A stretch of 64,000 nucleotides of DNA from Gymnogyps californianus. Taxonomy: Eukaryota; Chordata; Aves; Accipitriformes; Cathartidae. Below, in pieces: positions 51,426-62,688 of this stretch. The translations under genes and the position numbers were made by a program. The stretch lies in assembly GCF_018139145.2 (NCBI RefSeq), contig NC_059475.1:15690937-15754936 (forward strand). Direction: 5' to 3'. A model generated the notes under the pieces. The model ran no database searches. It was not told the DNA's origin and worked only from the letters and a program-made list of their open reading frames with translations. Positions within the stretch are counted from its first letter, which is position 1, and every line of letters starts with the position of its first letter.

Positions 51426-54282
51426 CGAAATACAAATCCATAGAAGTAAAGAAAAGGTGCAACCCGAATGTAAGAAAGGCCAAAAATCTCCAGTTGAGGC
51501 AGTCTAGAAGTGACACACTGTTCTCATGTCCTTCCCTAAGCACCCGGCACTGCAGACAGGATCCAGGGCTAAAGGGTCCTTTGCTCTTATGGAGCAGAGG
51601 TGTCATTATGCTCCTGAGGAAGCACATTGAATTATAAAGATGATGAGGGCTGGTCATATTATAGGTAGTCTGTTACAGAAACACTGTTTTCTATTTCTAT
51701 CCAACCTGCTGCATAGGTTAAGCTATTTCCACTTTCCATTTGTTGTATTCAAGCCTACATGGTGATCTAGCGATATTCGTATGTTGACAGGTATATCAAA
51801 ATGCCTTGGTAAGGATAAAATAACAGGCAACAGTGTTCAGAGAATGACTCTGATGCCAGACATGGCAATTTACTTTTGGAAAAAAAGAGGACAAATTAGG
51901 TGATCTTGTCCATGCAAGACAGAAAAAATTGACAGTAGGGTGATGGTTGTCTGCCAGATAAAAGAACTGATGGCCTGCATAACATATATTAACTTATTAA
52001 TGTTATCCATGCCACTGATACATAAAATGAGCTGTGCCACTAACAGATACAGACTCAACTGATAGCTCTAGTTCAGGACTTCCCAGCAGCATTGTTGATC
52101 TGCCCTAGTAACCTAGCCTGGTCTGAAGATCCAGAATGAGGACAGGAAGGGAAACTTCTGGGCAAGTCCATTAACTTGGTGATTTGGTTTATAGAAGTCA
52201 TCCAGTTAGTACTCAAAAATATTCAGTCTTGGCATCTACATCAAGATTAGGAGACTTGAAAACCTAGTATTTGTTAGTTATTATCATTTCCTGTGATTAA
52301 ATCCTGTTGAAATTACAAACCTAGGCACAGCATTTATATGACAATATTCTGTAATTAAAAACATCTGAAGTATTGGAACTTTGGCATTTTTAAAAGTGAT
52401 AGTGAATAAACTAACTCCTCATTCATCAGCTCTATAAAGTGACTGCAAGCCAACAGCTTGTGTAGAAGTATAGAAATTAATTTACTAGTTCCAGCAAATC
52501 AGTCTGGGTTTGGGTTTTTTTTTTTGTTTGTGTGTTTGCTTGTTTTAAAGGAATGACCTAGGCAAAGCTAATCTGACTTACTATTGTGGATCTGACAGTA
52601 CTGCTGACATTGAATCTAATACACTCAATATGGCAGCAACAATAGCTCCTTCTATTCCATCTGGTAATGATCAGATGTTAGTCATCTGATAACAGGTATT
52701 TGGTATAACTAAGCAGAATCCATTTAGGCTCTTTTTGCTGAAAATGTGATTCAGAAGAAACAGTTTCAGAGAATTCGTGTCATTCTTGAGCCTTTGACAT
52801 ATGAACCAAAAGATGGATAGGTGGATATATTTTTATCTCCAGCTATTCCCTCATCCCCAACAAAAGAAGGAATATTTCTGCACAGCTTGTATGCATTTCC
52901 CATTTTTGTTCTTAATAAGAGTGCTTTCTTTTACATAATACTTATATGAATAAAGGGTGTCAACAATGCTAAATATTAAGTAGCTACTGTTATCTACATT
53001 TGTTGCCTTAGTAAAGGGGCAGCTTAATTCAAGCAGAAGTAATGCTTCACTGTCAAGTACCAGAGCATGTAGTAAGGAAAACTGGCACTGACACCATAAT
53101 TACAGTTTGTCCCTCCCACCCCCCAGAAAAATAAAGGTTTGCTGCTGGTGGACATAAGTACTTTTGATAGAATTACTTGCATGACTATTTAAAGCACTTG
53201 TACAGAAATTCTCCTTGTAGCAGGTATGCTTTTGATTTGACTGCCCATTTCTTGAATATTATGTCTTCGACATATCTAAGCTAATTTTAGACAGTATTTG
53301 ACTAGCAACTTTCACTTTCCAGGAGATGATTTATATTACTAACGTAACATTGGAGTTTGCTCAAGCTTTTTATAGCATATGCAGAGACTGTGGACTGTCA
53401 TAGGCTCAATTGGCTGAATTGTCTCAAGAGCCTGACTTTGCTGTCAGATTCTGGATTACCATCATTACTTTTTTAGCTCGATTTCCTGTACTTGTACTGT
53501 TTAAGTATTCCATCTGATCAGTTTCTGAATGAATTGAGCTGTTTTCAACCAAATTTGATAGAGAGGGAGAAGACAGAGGTCAAGAACTCTCAACGTGCTC
53601 GGTGCTCATCAAACTGTGTGCAAGCTGGCCCCATAAAAGACACCAAAGAAAGTCTAAGGGAGACTGGCTTAATAAATCCCCAGACTCAGCAACAGTTTCA
53701 GGTGGTGTGAACACTTTTTTCAGGAATCTCTGTCAACTTGAAATACGGATATAACACGAATTGTAAAACATTTTTCCTGCAGATAAATTTTGGAGGGGAT
53801 CTTGACTCCAAATTTGGCAAACTACTCCATTGCTGAAACATAAAAACTACTGGCATTACTACACTAAGGTCTGATTCAGTGTCCAGGATTATCTTCAGGA
53901 GTTTGCCAAGACATGATCAGAGTAGGAACGTCAGTATTAGTTATGCAAGACTTGGCCATCCTAAACAAGTGTACGAACATTGGGTGTTCCCACCTGTTCT
54001 GCAGAGCCATTGATAATACCACAACATGTTAAAAACCTCTCACCATTTGCAGTACGACTTAGGTTTGCCACACAACTAATCTGAGGAAATCTGCTTGTGT
54101 AATAATGGCCTTTAAAAATTAAAGCTGTATTTAATTCTTTGCGTTTTAGTGTTCGTTGAGAGCAGTAGAACATGTGGGAAGTGGGTTATTACAGGTATCT
54201 GTGTAGGAACATCAAAAAATTCTAATCAGTACAGTACAATAACATCATTTATATTAGTTTTTGTGACTTGGTCTCATTTCAG

Positions 54283-54426
54283 ATGAAGTGGCAATCTGTC
54301 CTGCCCCAACAGTGTATTTTGCTGATGACGTGTCTCCTAATGGCCTTGGAAGCTGTACCTATAGACATAGATAAGACAAAAGTCAAAGGAGAAGGCCACG
54401 TAGAAGGAGAGAAGGTAGAAAATCCA
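54283..54426 (+). CDS. NUCB2: NUCB2 coding exon 1: signal peptide and nesfatin-1 start
   Basis: This is the first coding exon of nucleobindin-2, a secreted/Golgi calcium-binding protein and the precursor of the satiety peptide nesfatin-1. It has 48 codons from the ATG, which directly follows the acceptor CATTTCAG. Residues 1-24 are a signal peptide: a charged start (MKWQ), a hydrophobic core (CILLMTCLLMAL) and cleavage after ALEA. Mature nesfatin-1 begins VPIDIDKTKV. The next 14 residues (KGEGHVEGEKVENP) differ from the mammalian sequence while keeping its length. The exon ends in phase 0 at the donor CCA|GTAAGT. The 24-residue signal peptide matches the mammalian length. Confidence 0.95.
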
Positions 54427-55093
54427 GTAAGTATAATGAAATTTATCTGATTAAGTATTTTTTCCTAATTCTTAGTAATCTGGCTATAGCAAACTCCCTT
54501 CCTGAAATTTAGATGTTCTTTACTGGAGTTACTTGCGGGAAGGAAACTAATATTAGCCAGTATTGTCAAATAGTCTACCATCTACTATGGTGAGGTTCTG
54601 TTTAAATTTGTTCTCTTTTATTTTCTTTCCATGAGCTGCTAAAGGTGAGGTGGCACATGGAAGGAATTCCCCAGCTTACAATAGGCAGAACTGCTTACTG
54701 TTCCACAGAGACTTCTTTCAAGTGATTGAGTGGTGGCTTAGGAAATTCCACTCAGTGATTCCAGTTCAGCGTTTCAAATAGAACAGTAACAAATGAATTG
54801 CACTGTTGTGAAAAAAAAAAACCAAACCACAACCTATATTAACATGACAGATGCTTGTGTATGACATGGATTCCTAAACACTTTTGTCCTCTTCCTTGTC
54901 AGTTGCTGAAATAAATGAATCATAAGAATAAGTTGTTATAGGGCAATGATGCAAATCAGAAAAAACCAAGATATGTAAGAGAGTATAATGCCTGTGTTGC
55001 TGAGATTTGAGTTTCAGTTTAATTATTGTATTTAAACAAAATGAAATGTTTGGTAGTATATTCTTTTCTCAATTTCACATTCCTTTTTTGAAG
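54427..55093 (+). other. NUCB2: NUCB2 intron
   Basis: This intron has a GTAAGT donor and an acceptor ending TTTTTTGAAG at 55093. It is AT-rich and contains no recognised element. Confidence 0.85.
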
Positions 55094-55201
55094 GATACAG
55101 GACTTTATTATGATGAATATCTCAGACAAGTAATAGATGTCTTGGAAACAGATAAACATTTCAGGGAGAAGCTCCAGACTGCTGACATAGAGGAAATAAA
55201 G
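55094..55201 (+). CDS. NUCB2: NUCB2 coding exon 2: nesfatin-1 core
   Basis: These 36 codons, phase 0 on both sides, begin [20 protein letters not shown] and end TADIEEIK at the donor AAG|GTAGGT. In mammals this segment holds the mid-portion of nesfatin-1 reported to be needed for its feeding-suppressing activity. It is almost unchanged here, in contrast to the diverged linker in the preceding exon. It encodes residues 49-84 of the precursor. The upstream open frame from 55007 is intron read-through. Confidence 0.95.
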
Positions 55202-56526
55202 GTAGGTACAAAAAAAGAGTTAAATTAAGGTTAATTAAATCCATAATCATGAGCCATGTATGTTGTATTCTTTCTTCCTTTTCTTTTTGCGTACTCCTCT
55301 CAATTTTTGTGAGCCTAAATTTCCTCTCATTTTTATTTACTTAGGTATTTAACTGTTACTAGATCTTTGTCTTTAGTCAAGGGACAGCAGAACTTCTGTT
55401 CATTAAAGAATATCCCATAGCATTAAAAAACCCCCAACAACGTATACTTGAATGCATAGTTTCTGCCTTCTGCCTATCTACTAAAAAGCCAGTTTCAGAC
55501 TCCATACAGTTATTTGAACCTTCATGTACATCAAAACAGCTGCAAGTGTAGCTCGCACTTGCTGTTGCCTGCTGAGTAATTTGGAACACTGTTTTGAACA
55601 TAGAGGTATATCTGCTTTCTGAGATTAAGATTGTGTCACAAATGAATACGATGACATGGAAGAAAACTACAAGACAGTCAGATTTTAAAGTTTAGGGAAA
55701 CTGAGGAGTTGTTCTAGAGTTAAAGTCAGTGTATATAGGAATAAAATAGACCTCTGGCTTTCTCCGCTGCTGTCCTTTCTTTTGTGCCAATCCACATAGC
55801 ACTCTTTCCAAAACCTCACCACATTCTTGTCTTTTCTACTTTAGTTCCTGGCTCTAGGTGGTGGCTGTTCTGCATTCCCCTTTATGAGCTAGAAATTCAG
55901 CAAGGGACAGGTAGGAAACAGTCTAAAGTGACAGACTTAAAGAGGAGATCCTGCCTTTTGCATTTCCTTTAATCCCTCATGTTGCCATTGGCAGCTTTTG
56001 GCTCCTTTTTCTTCTGTGCTACCTCTACTGTAACCCTTGAAGGTTACTATTCATTTCCAGATCCTGATAAATATTCTTGCAATACACATTGGTGGCTGTT
56101 GCTGTGCTTGTCTTACAAGTAAGACTTCTCTCAAGTCTTACAGCCATCTTCAAGTGGATGAAGAACACAGCACTCTGTGTGCATCTCACAGTTCTTTTGA
56201 ACTAATTTGAGAACATTTGATCAAGAAATTTGTCGCTTAAACATTATTAGGTATTGCTGCTTCAAGGTCATACTTTTGCTCTTTGGAGGAGCAAGATACT
56301 TAGAAATCCTCTTTTCAGAAAGCTTTTAGGATTCCTCTCTGTTTCTATAACCATAGGCTTAAAAAAATTTGAATCTACTCTTTGGAAAAATTTTGAGATT
56401 CTTAAGGTGTGGGCTACAGTATTGCCAAAGACTGCCACTAGCCTGCTGTCTTGCAGCTCATGTCTAATGGGAATCCTAAAGGCTACTTTCTTCTAGTTTT
56501 TATACATAACTTTTGTTTTTTGACAG
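55202..56526 (+). other. NUCB2: NUCB2 intron
   Basis: This intron of 1.3 kb runs between the GTAGGT donor and the acceptor TTTTGACAG at 56526. Nothing was recognised in it. Confidence 0.85.
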
Positions 56527-56653
56527 AGTGGAAAACTAAGCAGAGAGCTTGATTTAGTAAGCCACCATGTGAGAACACGGCTGGATGAACTAAAAAGACA
56601 AGAAGTGGCAAGATTAAGAATGTTAATTAAAGCTAAAATGGATTCTGTTCAAG
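56527..56653 (+). CDS. NUCB2: NUCB2 coding exon 3: nesfatin-1 C-terminus and KR site
   Basis: These are 42 codons plus one base. The translation starts [20 protein letters not shown] and continues [20 protein letters not shown]. The dibasic Lys-Arg at 56593-56598 is the prohormone convertase site. Counting from V25, exactly 82 residues precede it, the canonical nesfatin-1 length. The exon ends in phase 1 at CAAG|GTAAGA, so the next codon (Asp) is split across the junction. Confidence 0.95.
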
Positions 56654-59600
56654 GTAAGAATACAAAATTTAACTAGGTGAGTTAACAGATGGGGTTGTGT
56701 TGGAGAGGTGCCCAAAGTCCATCCCTTATGCTTTGTTTGTTGTCAACAATAATGACTGTAAGCTGAAAGTGAGTGTCCTTTCTGAGCTGGCTTAGGGCCA
56801 GTAAAGACCTATCGTTATAGGAAACTGGGGACAAGAGAAAAGCCATCTGTATTTTATAAATAACTAAACTTGATTCTGGCAGTGGATTTTTCAGATACTT
56901 CTAATCCTTTTTCAACCTCTTTTTTTATTTTTGTAGTGCATCAATTTATAGATTACTCACTGAGAACTAGTGGCATAGTAGGACTATGTTTAAGAATACA
57001 ACATGACATAACACTTCATGTCTTTACAGGGTAGAAAATGAATTTTTTTTTTTTTTTTAGTCAGTTAAGACAAAAGTTTTCCTTTTTCTCTTTTTAAGCT
57101 TCCTTTCCACCAATTAGAGTTATTGTACGGATTTATAACAAACATTAAACATTTCAGTTTAGAAGATTATTTTTCTTATTTTCGGGGGAAATTTTAAGCT
57201 CCTGAATAAAGAAAAACATTTGGAGTGAAAAAAATTCTCCATAGCATTTTCTTAATTGCTAATGAAATCGTACGAACTCAGGCAATTTCTTTTAATGAGT
57301 GAAGTATACAGGTTTATAATGATTGATTGCTGTATGTTTGTGTGGGAAATGGAGCTATCCCTTTTTATTTCTTACTACTGCAGAATTTTTGAAGTTTGCA
57401 TTTAGAACTAATTCTGTAAATTTCTTGTTAGTGGTTTCTTTTTGAAGAGAATTAGTTGCTCAGAAACAAAGATCCTAATGATGGACTGAATGATCTTGTT
57501 TCTGAAATGTTGTTTTTCACAAAGAAGCTCTAATAAAAAGGGCTTAATTTGCCTATGCAGATTATTTTATTATTAAAAACCTTTGCAAGTTATGGGGAGG
57601 GATCCCACTGAATTGAATAGGTAATGTATCAATTTAAAATACTCCAAGAATAAGGATCTGTCTTCTAGGCTAAGCTGAATTTAGAGGTGGCAGGTAGACT
57701 GAAGAAGTATGCATGTACAAATATGTGTTTATGGGGATGTCACTAGGGAAAAAAGATATTTACAGTGTAGTACCTTTCCAGTGAAGTCTTTAGGTGCTAC
57801 CATGGTATAATTAATGAATAATAATATAGAGTTGGCTGAGGGCGTCAGATCACCTTTCTGTCCTTCGCTGTCTTTTAATGAAAGTTCTAGTCCAGAGAGT
57901 ACAGTCCTCTGGTAGCTAGACAGTGCAGACCAGCGGTAGCCCCTCCACAGGAGTCAGTGCATTGCCTCACATACCTGCCAGACCCCATGTTCGTCGTCCT
58001 CAGGCAGCTCTTTAGCTGCCAAGAGCCTGGTCTCATGCTCCTCTTGCAGGGAAGCGGTCCAGTGACATCATGGTGACACTCACAGTGAGCTAATTGACAG
58101 CAGCTAACGATACCTGATTGTGTACATAGTAATTTTGTGTATTTTGAAATTTTTTAATTGTTTAACGGACTGATTACTTCTAGCCGTCTCTACTTCCGTA
58201 AATCAAGAGTAACTAACAGAGCATGCTTTAGAAAAATAATTCCCCCCAACAGATCAGATCTGTTACAGTATAAGTGTGAGATCTTACATTTGGGAAAGAA
58301 CAAGAACAGATTATTCCAGTTCAGAATATTCAGATGATTACTAAGATGTGAAAACATTGGGAGTGAGAAAACATTTTGTATAGTATATCATCAGCCCTGC
58401 CAGTGGGTACTTCACATCACATACAACAAGTATGGCCAGATTATCTATAAAATACAGCTGCATCTTTACACCTAGGCAACATCTTGGAACATGTACAAAA
58501 GAGCATTCTATAGTAACAGCAGGCAGAGCTGTTTGATTTCCTTTTATTTGTTCTGTTGATCTTCTCCCTATAACACCACAAAATATCTTAGTCTTCTACC
58601 TGATCTAAAAAAAGAAAAAAAAAAGCACACAACCCCCCCTGGTTTCTTCCCTCTCAGATGGATCAGGTTTAAAAAGAAAAACAGACTTGAGATTATATTC
58701 TGCATATATTCAGTCCTGATCCAGATGTGTTTTTAAACATTTTCACCAAGATCCTATAGACTGATCAGTACAGGACAGAAGAATGTTAGGGGTTGGGTCA
58801 CAGATAATACAGTAATGTGGCAAGTAAATACTGTCAAATAGAATGAGTCTTTTTCCATAAATACAAGAAATGGAGGAAAATGGGTTTGGGGGCTGGGTTT
58901 TTTTATTTGTTTGGTTTGGGTTTTTTTTAAGCCTGTTATTACACTTCTAAAAATGTTTCAAAAATAGGCTAAGGCGCATATATTTCAACAGAAATTATGG
59001 TCTCACCAGGGAGGAGTGATGGTTGAAATCTGCCCCAGCCAGTGTTTGCTGTTTTATGATAAAACAAACGCAGCATTGAGTGTAAGACAGAGAGTTTGCC
59101 AAATAATAACATGTTCAAAATTGTGTTTTCCAATTGTTTTTAAACAAATAAAATATTCTTTGCTAAGCCATCTAGTAAAAGCTTGTCAAAATTGTTATAC
59201 ATATCAAAGTGTGTGCTGCTTAAGATAGCATTATTATCTAGCATTAGCAGTCAGAAACCATGGCAACAGCTAGAAAAGCCTGTTGTAGAAATGTATGTCG
59301 TTGTTAGTGCATTGTGTATTGATACTGTTGGGTATCATTCCTGTCATAAGGAAGAGAGAAATGTTTGCAGCTTTTAGACATAGGACCTGACTCTCCACTG
59401 TCTTGCACTTCTTGTTTTGCACAAATGAAATTTGAATATCTGCTTATCTGATTTGATACAATTTTACACCATATATCTGGCCAAAGATGTACGTACAATA
59501 AGTCATTTGCAATATGTACGGGGCAATGAAGAGTCAGACTTCTCCCAGTTCAGGAAAAAGATGCAAGTTGTTAACTTTGATACTGCACATAACTTCAACT

Positions 59601-59963
59601 ATCTCATTTATATAAAAGAAAATAAAATGTTTTTCTTAGTTTGTGAAGCTCAAATTGATTGTACTTTTCCTTGCTGAAAGACAAGCCTTAATTTGTGCAT
59701 GTTAAATTATTGTGTGCAATGCAACACTGACTCATCAGAAGGAATATAGTGCAAATTGCTATCAAGTTTGCCAATCTCCTTCAGGAAAAGCAACTTTAAG
59801 AAGTGTTGCTATAGTTTCCTCCAACAGTGAAAAAATTATCCAGTCCTTAGGGAGCCTCAGGTACTTACAAGGCATAAGCTCCCATATGAAAGTTTTTAAC
59901 TTCCTGATCTTACTTGATTTCAAACTTATTTTAATGTTTCACATTTGTACCTTGTTCTTTCAG
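56654..59963 (+). other. NUCB2: NUCB2 intron
   Basis: This 3.3-kb intron is AT-rich and contains a T run at 57044-57058. A stretch near 58.27-58.33 kb has weak resemblance to CR1 but is too diverged to call. No gene was recognised. Confidence 0.8.
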
Positions 59964-60067
59964 ACACTGGCATAGACCATCAGGCTCTCCTTAAACAGTT
60001 TGAGCACCTGAACCATCAGAATCCTGACACGTTTGAACCTAAAGACTTAGATATGTTGATCAAAGCA
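59964..60067 (+). CDS. NUCB2: NUCB2 coding exon 4
   Basis: It starts after TTCTTTCAG, finishes the split Asp codon and reads TGIDHQALLKQFEHLNHQNP, ending DLDMLIKA at the donor GCA|GTGAGT in phase 0. This belongs to the middle region that follows nesfatin-1 (nesfatin-2 in the precursor scheme). Frame and length match the mammalian protein. Confidence 0.95.
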
Positions 60068-61762
60068 GTGAGTGCTAGATATAAACTACTATGGGTTTTT
60101 TTGGTATTAATTATTATGCTTTTTTTCTCTGGTAAAGGCAAATCCTTTTATATATACCACTTTTTTATAAATGACATGCAATTTTCATGTTCAGAGAAAA
60201 GTCAGTTGTCTCCATTGCACACTTGAAAACTGGTTGTCAGTGTGCATTATGCTAAAGAGCCCATAAATTTGGGGGTGGCATCTTAACAGGACTTGCATTC
60301 ATGTGCCAGTACAAACAACTTTGGGAATAAAATATGCATTTCTGAGAGCCTTTAAATTAAATACAGTTTTGATAGGGGTACATTTTTCCCAAGTGTATTT
60401 TCTGATTTCTATTTCTAAGTGATTTAGTTGTCTTACAGAATGACATAAATAATCATCCCTAAACTAGTCATTTGAATTTTGGGATCTATTATGTATACAT
60501 CAAGCTACAGAACCACAGCAGAGTAGAATTTAAGATATCAATATTAGAAATTGCATATGCTGGACATGGCATTCCGTGTCTATTTAGCAGATTCAGTATC
60601 AATCACAGGTGTGGGGGCGGGTTTCAGTGCATGTTTATTAAGGGAATGCAGTTAAGCTAAGCATGGCATGGCTTTTTCCAGCTGCTGGAAAAAATACGCT
60701 TCCCAAGGGCAAAAAAAAGACTTTAATCTCAGATATGCATTAGAGAGCACTGCACGTCTGACATGAGAATTTGACAGGTTTTATATTTTCAAAATAAATT
60801 GAAAGATAAGGTATATTTTAAGCTTTCTGTAATTTTTGTGGATTTTTTTTTACCCTTGGAAAGTTTTATCTCAATTTTCTGTAAAATTATTTTTTGTATA
60901 GATATTGTAAAGTTTCTTGCCATTTCTGAGCATTACTTCTGGGAAGATTCTGGTTGGCTAGAGGAAGCATATCCTCAACGGGGCAGTTCTTTCTCTTTTT
61001 TTTTTTTTTTGTCTTCTCATTTCTCAGCTGAGTTATTGACAGAGTGTAATGGGCATTTTAGGGGGTCTTTGCTTTGGAATTGTTTTTGAAAAGGTACAGT
61101 GAATCTGAAAATTAAAATGTAAATAATGGAGAGACTATATCAGGTATAAACATGTGACTTTGAAAAGCACTACCAAAACATCCTTTAATACCTTGAGCTG
61201 TCTGAAAATGATATATCTCTCAACTCTATACAAGTACTTGTTAGAAATTCTCCCCTCTCACCCTTTCTCTCCATATAATTGTGTTTTTTTATTTAATCTG
61301 TATTAAGCTACTGCAAACTAACTCCCATTATTAATGAAGGCACTTTTTTCATTAAACTGTAGGGTAAGCTACAAACGTTCTTATTCTGAAATAATCAAGG
61401 AGTTAATGGTACTATTTGAAGCTGTACTTAATTAGTATGGGACTTAACTTGAGTTAATTTATTATTAATTGATGAGAAAGAACACCTTGATGCCTTCTTA
61501 CAGTACTGTGTAGTTGCAAAAATTGTCTAGCGGTTGAACCCTTGCAAATTAATTTCCGTGAAAATAACAAAGTGAGAAGAGATGTTTCTGCATCACTGTG
61601 ACATGAAAGGAAACCCCCAACTAGTCTACCTCATGTTTAAAAGGAGAATGGCAATATGGCCAAACTTGCCCACAGATCTGAACAATACAGTGTCTTTAAC
61701 GTCGTATGTGTTAACATAGTCGTGTGGCATAATCATATGTCTACGTATATCTACATTTTTAG
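60068..61762 (+). other. NUCB2: NUCB2 intron
   Basis: This intron of 1.7 kb runs between the GTGAGT donor and the acceptor CATTTTTAG at 61762. It has a T run near 60994-61009. Short open frames here have no recognisable product. Confidence 0.85.
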
Positions 61763-61948
61763 GCTACAAGTGACCTGGAAAACTATGATAAGACCCGCCA
61801 TGAGGAGTTTAAGAAATATGAGATGATGAAAGAACATGAGAGGAGAGAGTATTTAAAAACACTGGATGAAGAAAAGAGACAACGAGAACAATCAAAATTT
61901 GAGGAGATGAAGAAAAAACATGGAGATCACCCTAAAGTTCACCATCCT
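61763..61948 (+). CDS. NUCB2: NUCB2 coding exon 5: charged coiled-coil region
   Basis: These are 62 codons, phase 0 to phase 0. The exon begins ATSDLENYDKTRHEEFKKYE and is rich in Glu, Lys and Arg (EHERREYLKTLDEEKRQREQ, FEEMKKKHGDHPKVHHP), consistent with a long helix or coiled coil. In nucleobindins this is the basic, putative DNA/protein-binding segment before the EF-hands. The donor is CCT|GTAAGG. Confidence 0.95.
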
Positions 61949-62597
61949 GTAAGGCCACAGTCTGTTCTTACATGATTGGGTGGAAGCTTTGCTTTCCAGA
62001 GAGAAAAAGCTAATAAAGGGAAGGGTGTATCTTGTTTATTCTCAGCATTTGCTTCTTCTCATTGATATGGGAGCAGAGTGTGGGAACAATGCTGAGAGCA
62101 TCACAAAACCCATTATATATACCCCCATTTTTTCTGTACAAGTATGCTATTTGCTGGCAGGATTATTATTTACAAAGAAGCTAAAACTCATGAGGAAGAA
62201 GCCAGAATGGTATTCAAAACTGTAGGGGATGCCTTCATGGTATGCCTGGCCTGCAAGGAACTGCGTCACAGCACCATTTGCTCTAGAAAAGGCAAACTAA
62301 TTTAACTCCCTTCAGCTATTGTTTCTAGATGAGTCTGTGTGGCCATGACTGATTATTACAGGTGTTCCTTTCCACAGAATATACATTTCCTTGACACTCC
62401 CTCTTTCCCTGGGCCTTTTTGTCTAATGAAAGTATTAGACCTGACCAAAAGGGAATTAAAGAAAATTCCATTGATTCCATTTGCAACGTGACTAATCAGA
62501 AAATAAAGCCTTTCAGAGAAACTGTAATGCAAAGATAATGCAGAAAAATTACACTTAATCATCTTTTGAATAGTTTTTCTTTGTAACCAATCTATAG
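61949..62597 (+). other. NUCB2: NUCB2 intron
   Basis: This is a 649-base intron. An open frame at 61980-62225 lies wholly within it and has no recognisable product. Confidence 0.85.
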
Positions 62598-62688
62598 GGA
62601 AGCAAAGATCAACTGAAAGAGGTGTGGGAAGAAGCAGATGGACTAGATCCTAATGAATTTGACCCCAAAACATTTTTCAAATTACACG
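62598..62688 (+). CDS. NUCB2: NUCB2 coding exon 6, leading into EF-hand 1
   Basis: These are 30 codons plus one base. The translation begins [20 protein letters not shown] and ends [10 protein letters not shown], followed by the first base of the next codon (Asp in the family) at the donor CACG|GTAAGA. FFKLH is the start of the E helix of the first EF-hand. The calcium loop and the rest of the protein lie on later exons, which I could not find before the window ends. About 254 codons of the roughly 420 in the family are therefore in view. Confidence 0.94.

Larger units (their letters stand above)
43371..54282 (+). other. NUCB2: NUCB2 5' leader intron region
   Basis: About 11 kb lie between CpG island 2 and the first coding exon. 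Non-coding leader exons may be hidden here, but I cannot point to one. Recognised contents are a CAG run (43407-43422), a short tandem duplication (46368-46407), solo LTR C (47478-48079) and a LINE fragment (about 51070-51425). The rest is AT-rich with short open frames and no assignable product. Confidence 0.6.

Noticed and set aside
54268..54282. Upstream extension of the NUCB2 first coding exon frame
   Set aside because: These bases are the splice acceptor tract (TCATTTCAG). The coding start is the ATG at 54283, which gives the family's 24-residue signal peptide.
58270..58335. CR1-like phrase in NUCB2 intron
   Set aside because: Only a short, weak resemblance. It is too diverged to support a call without a profile search.
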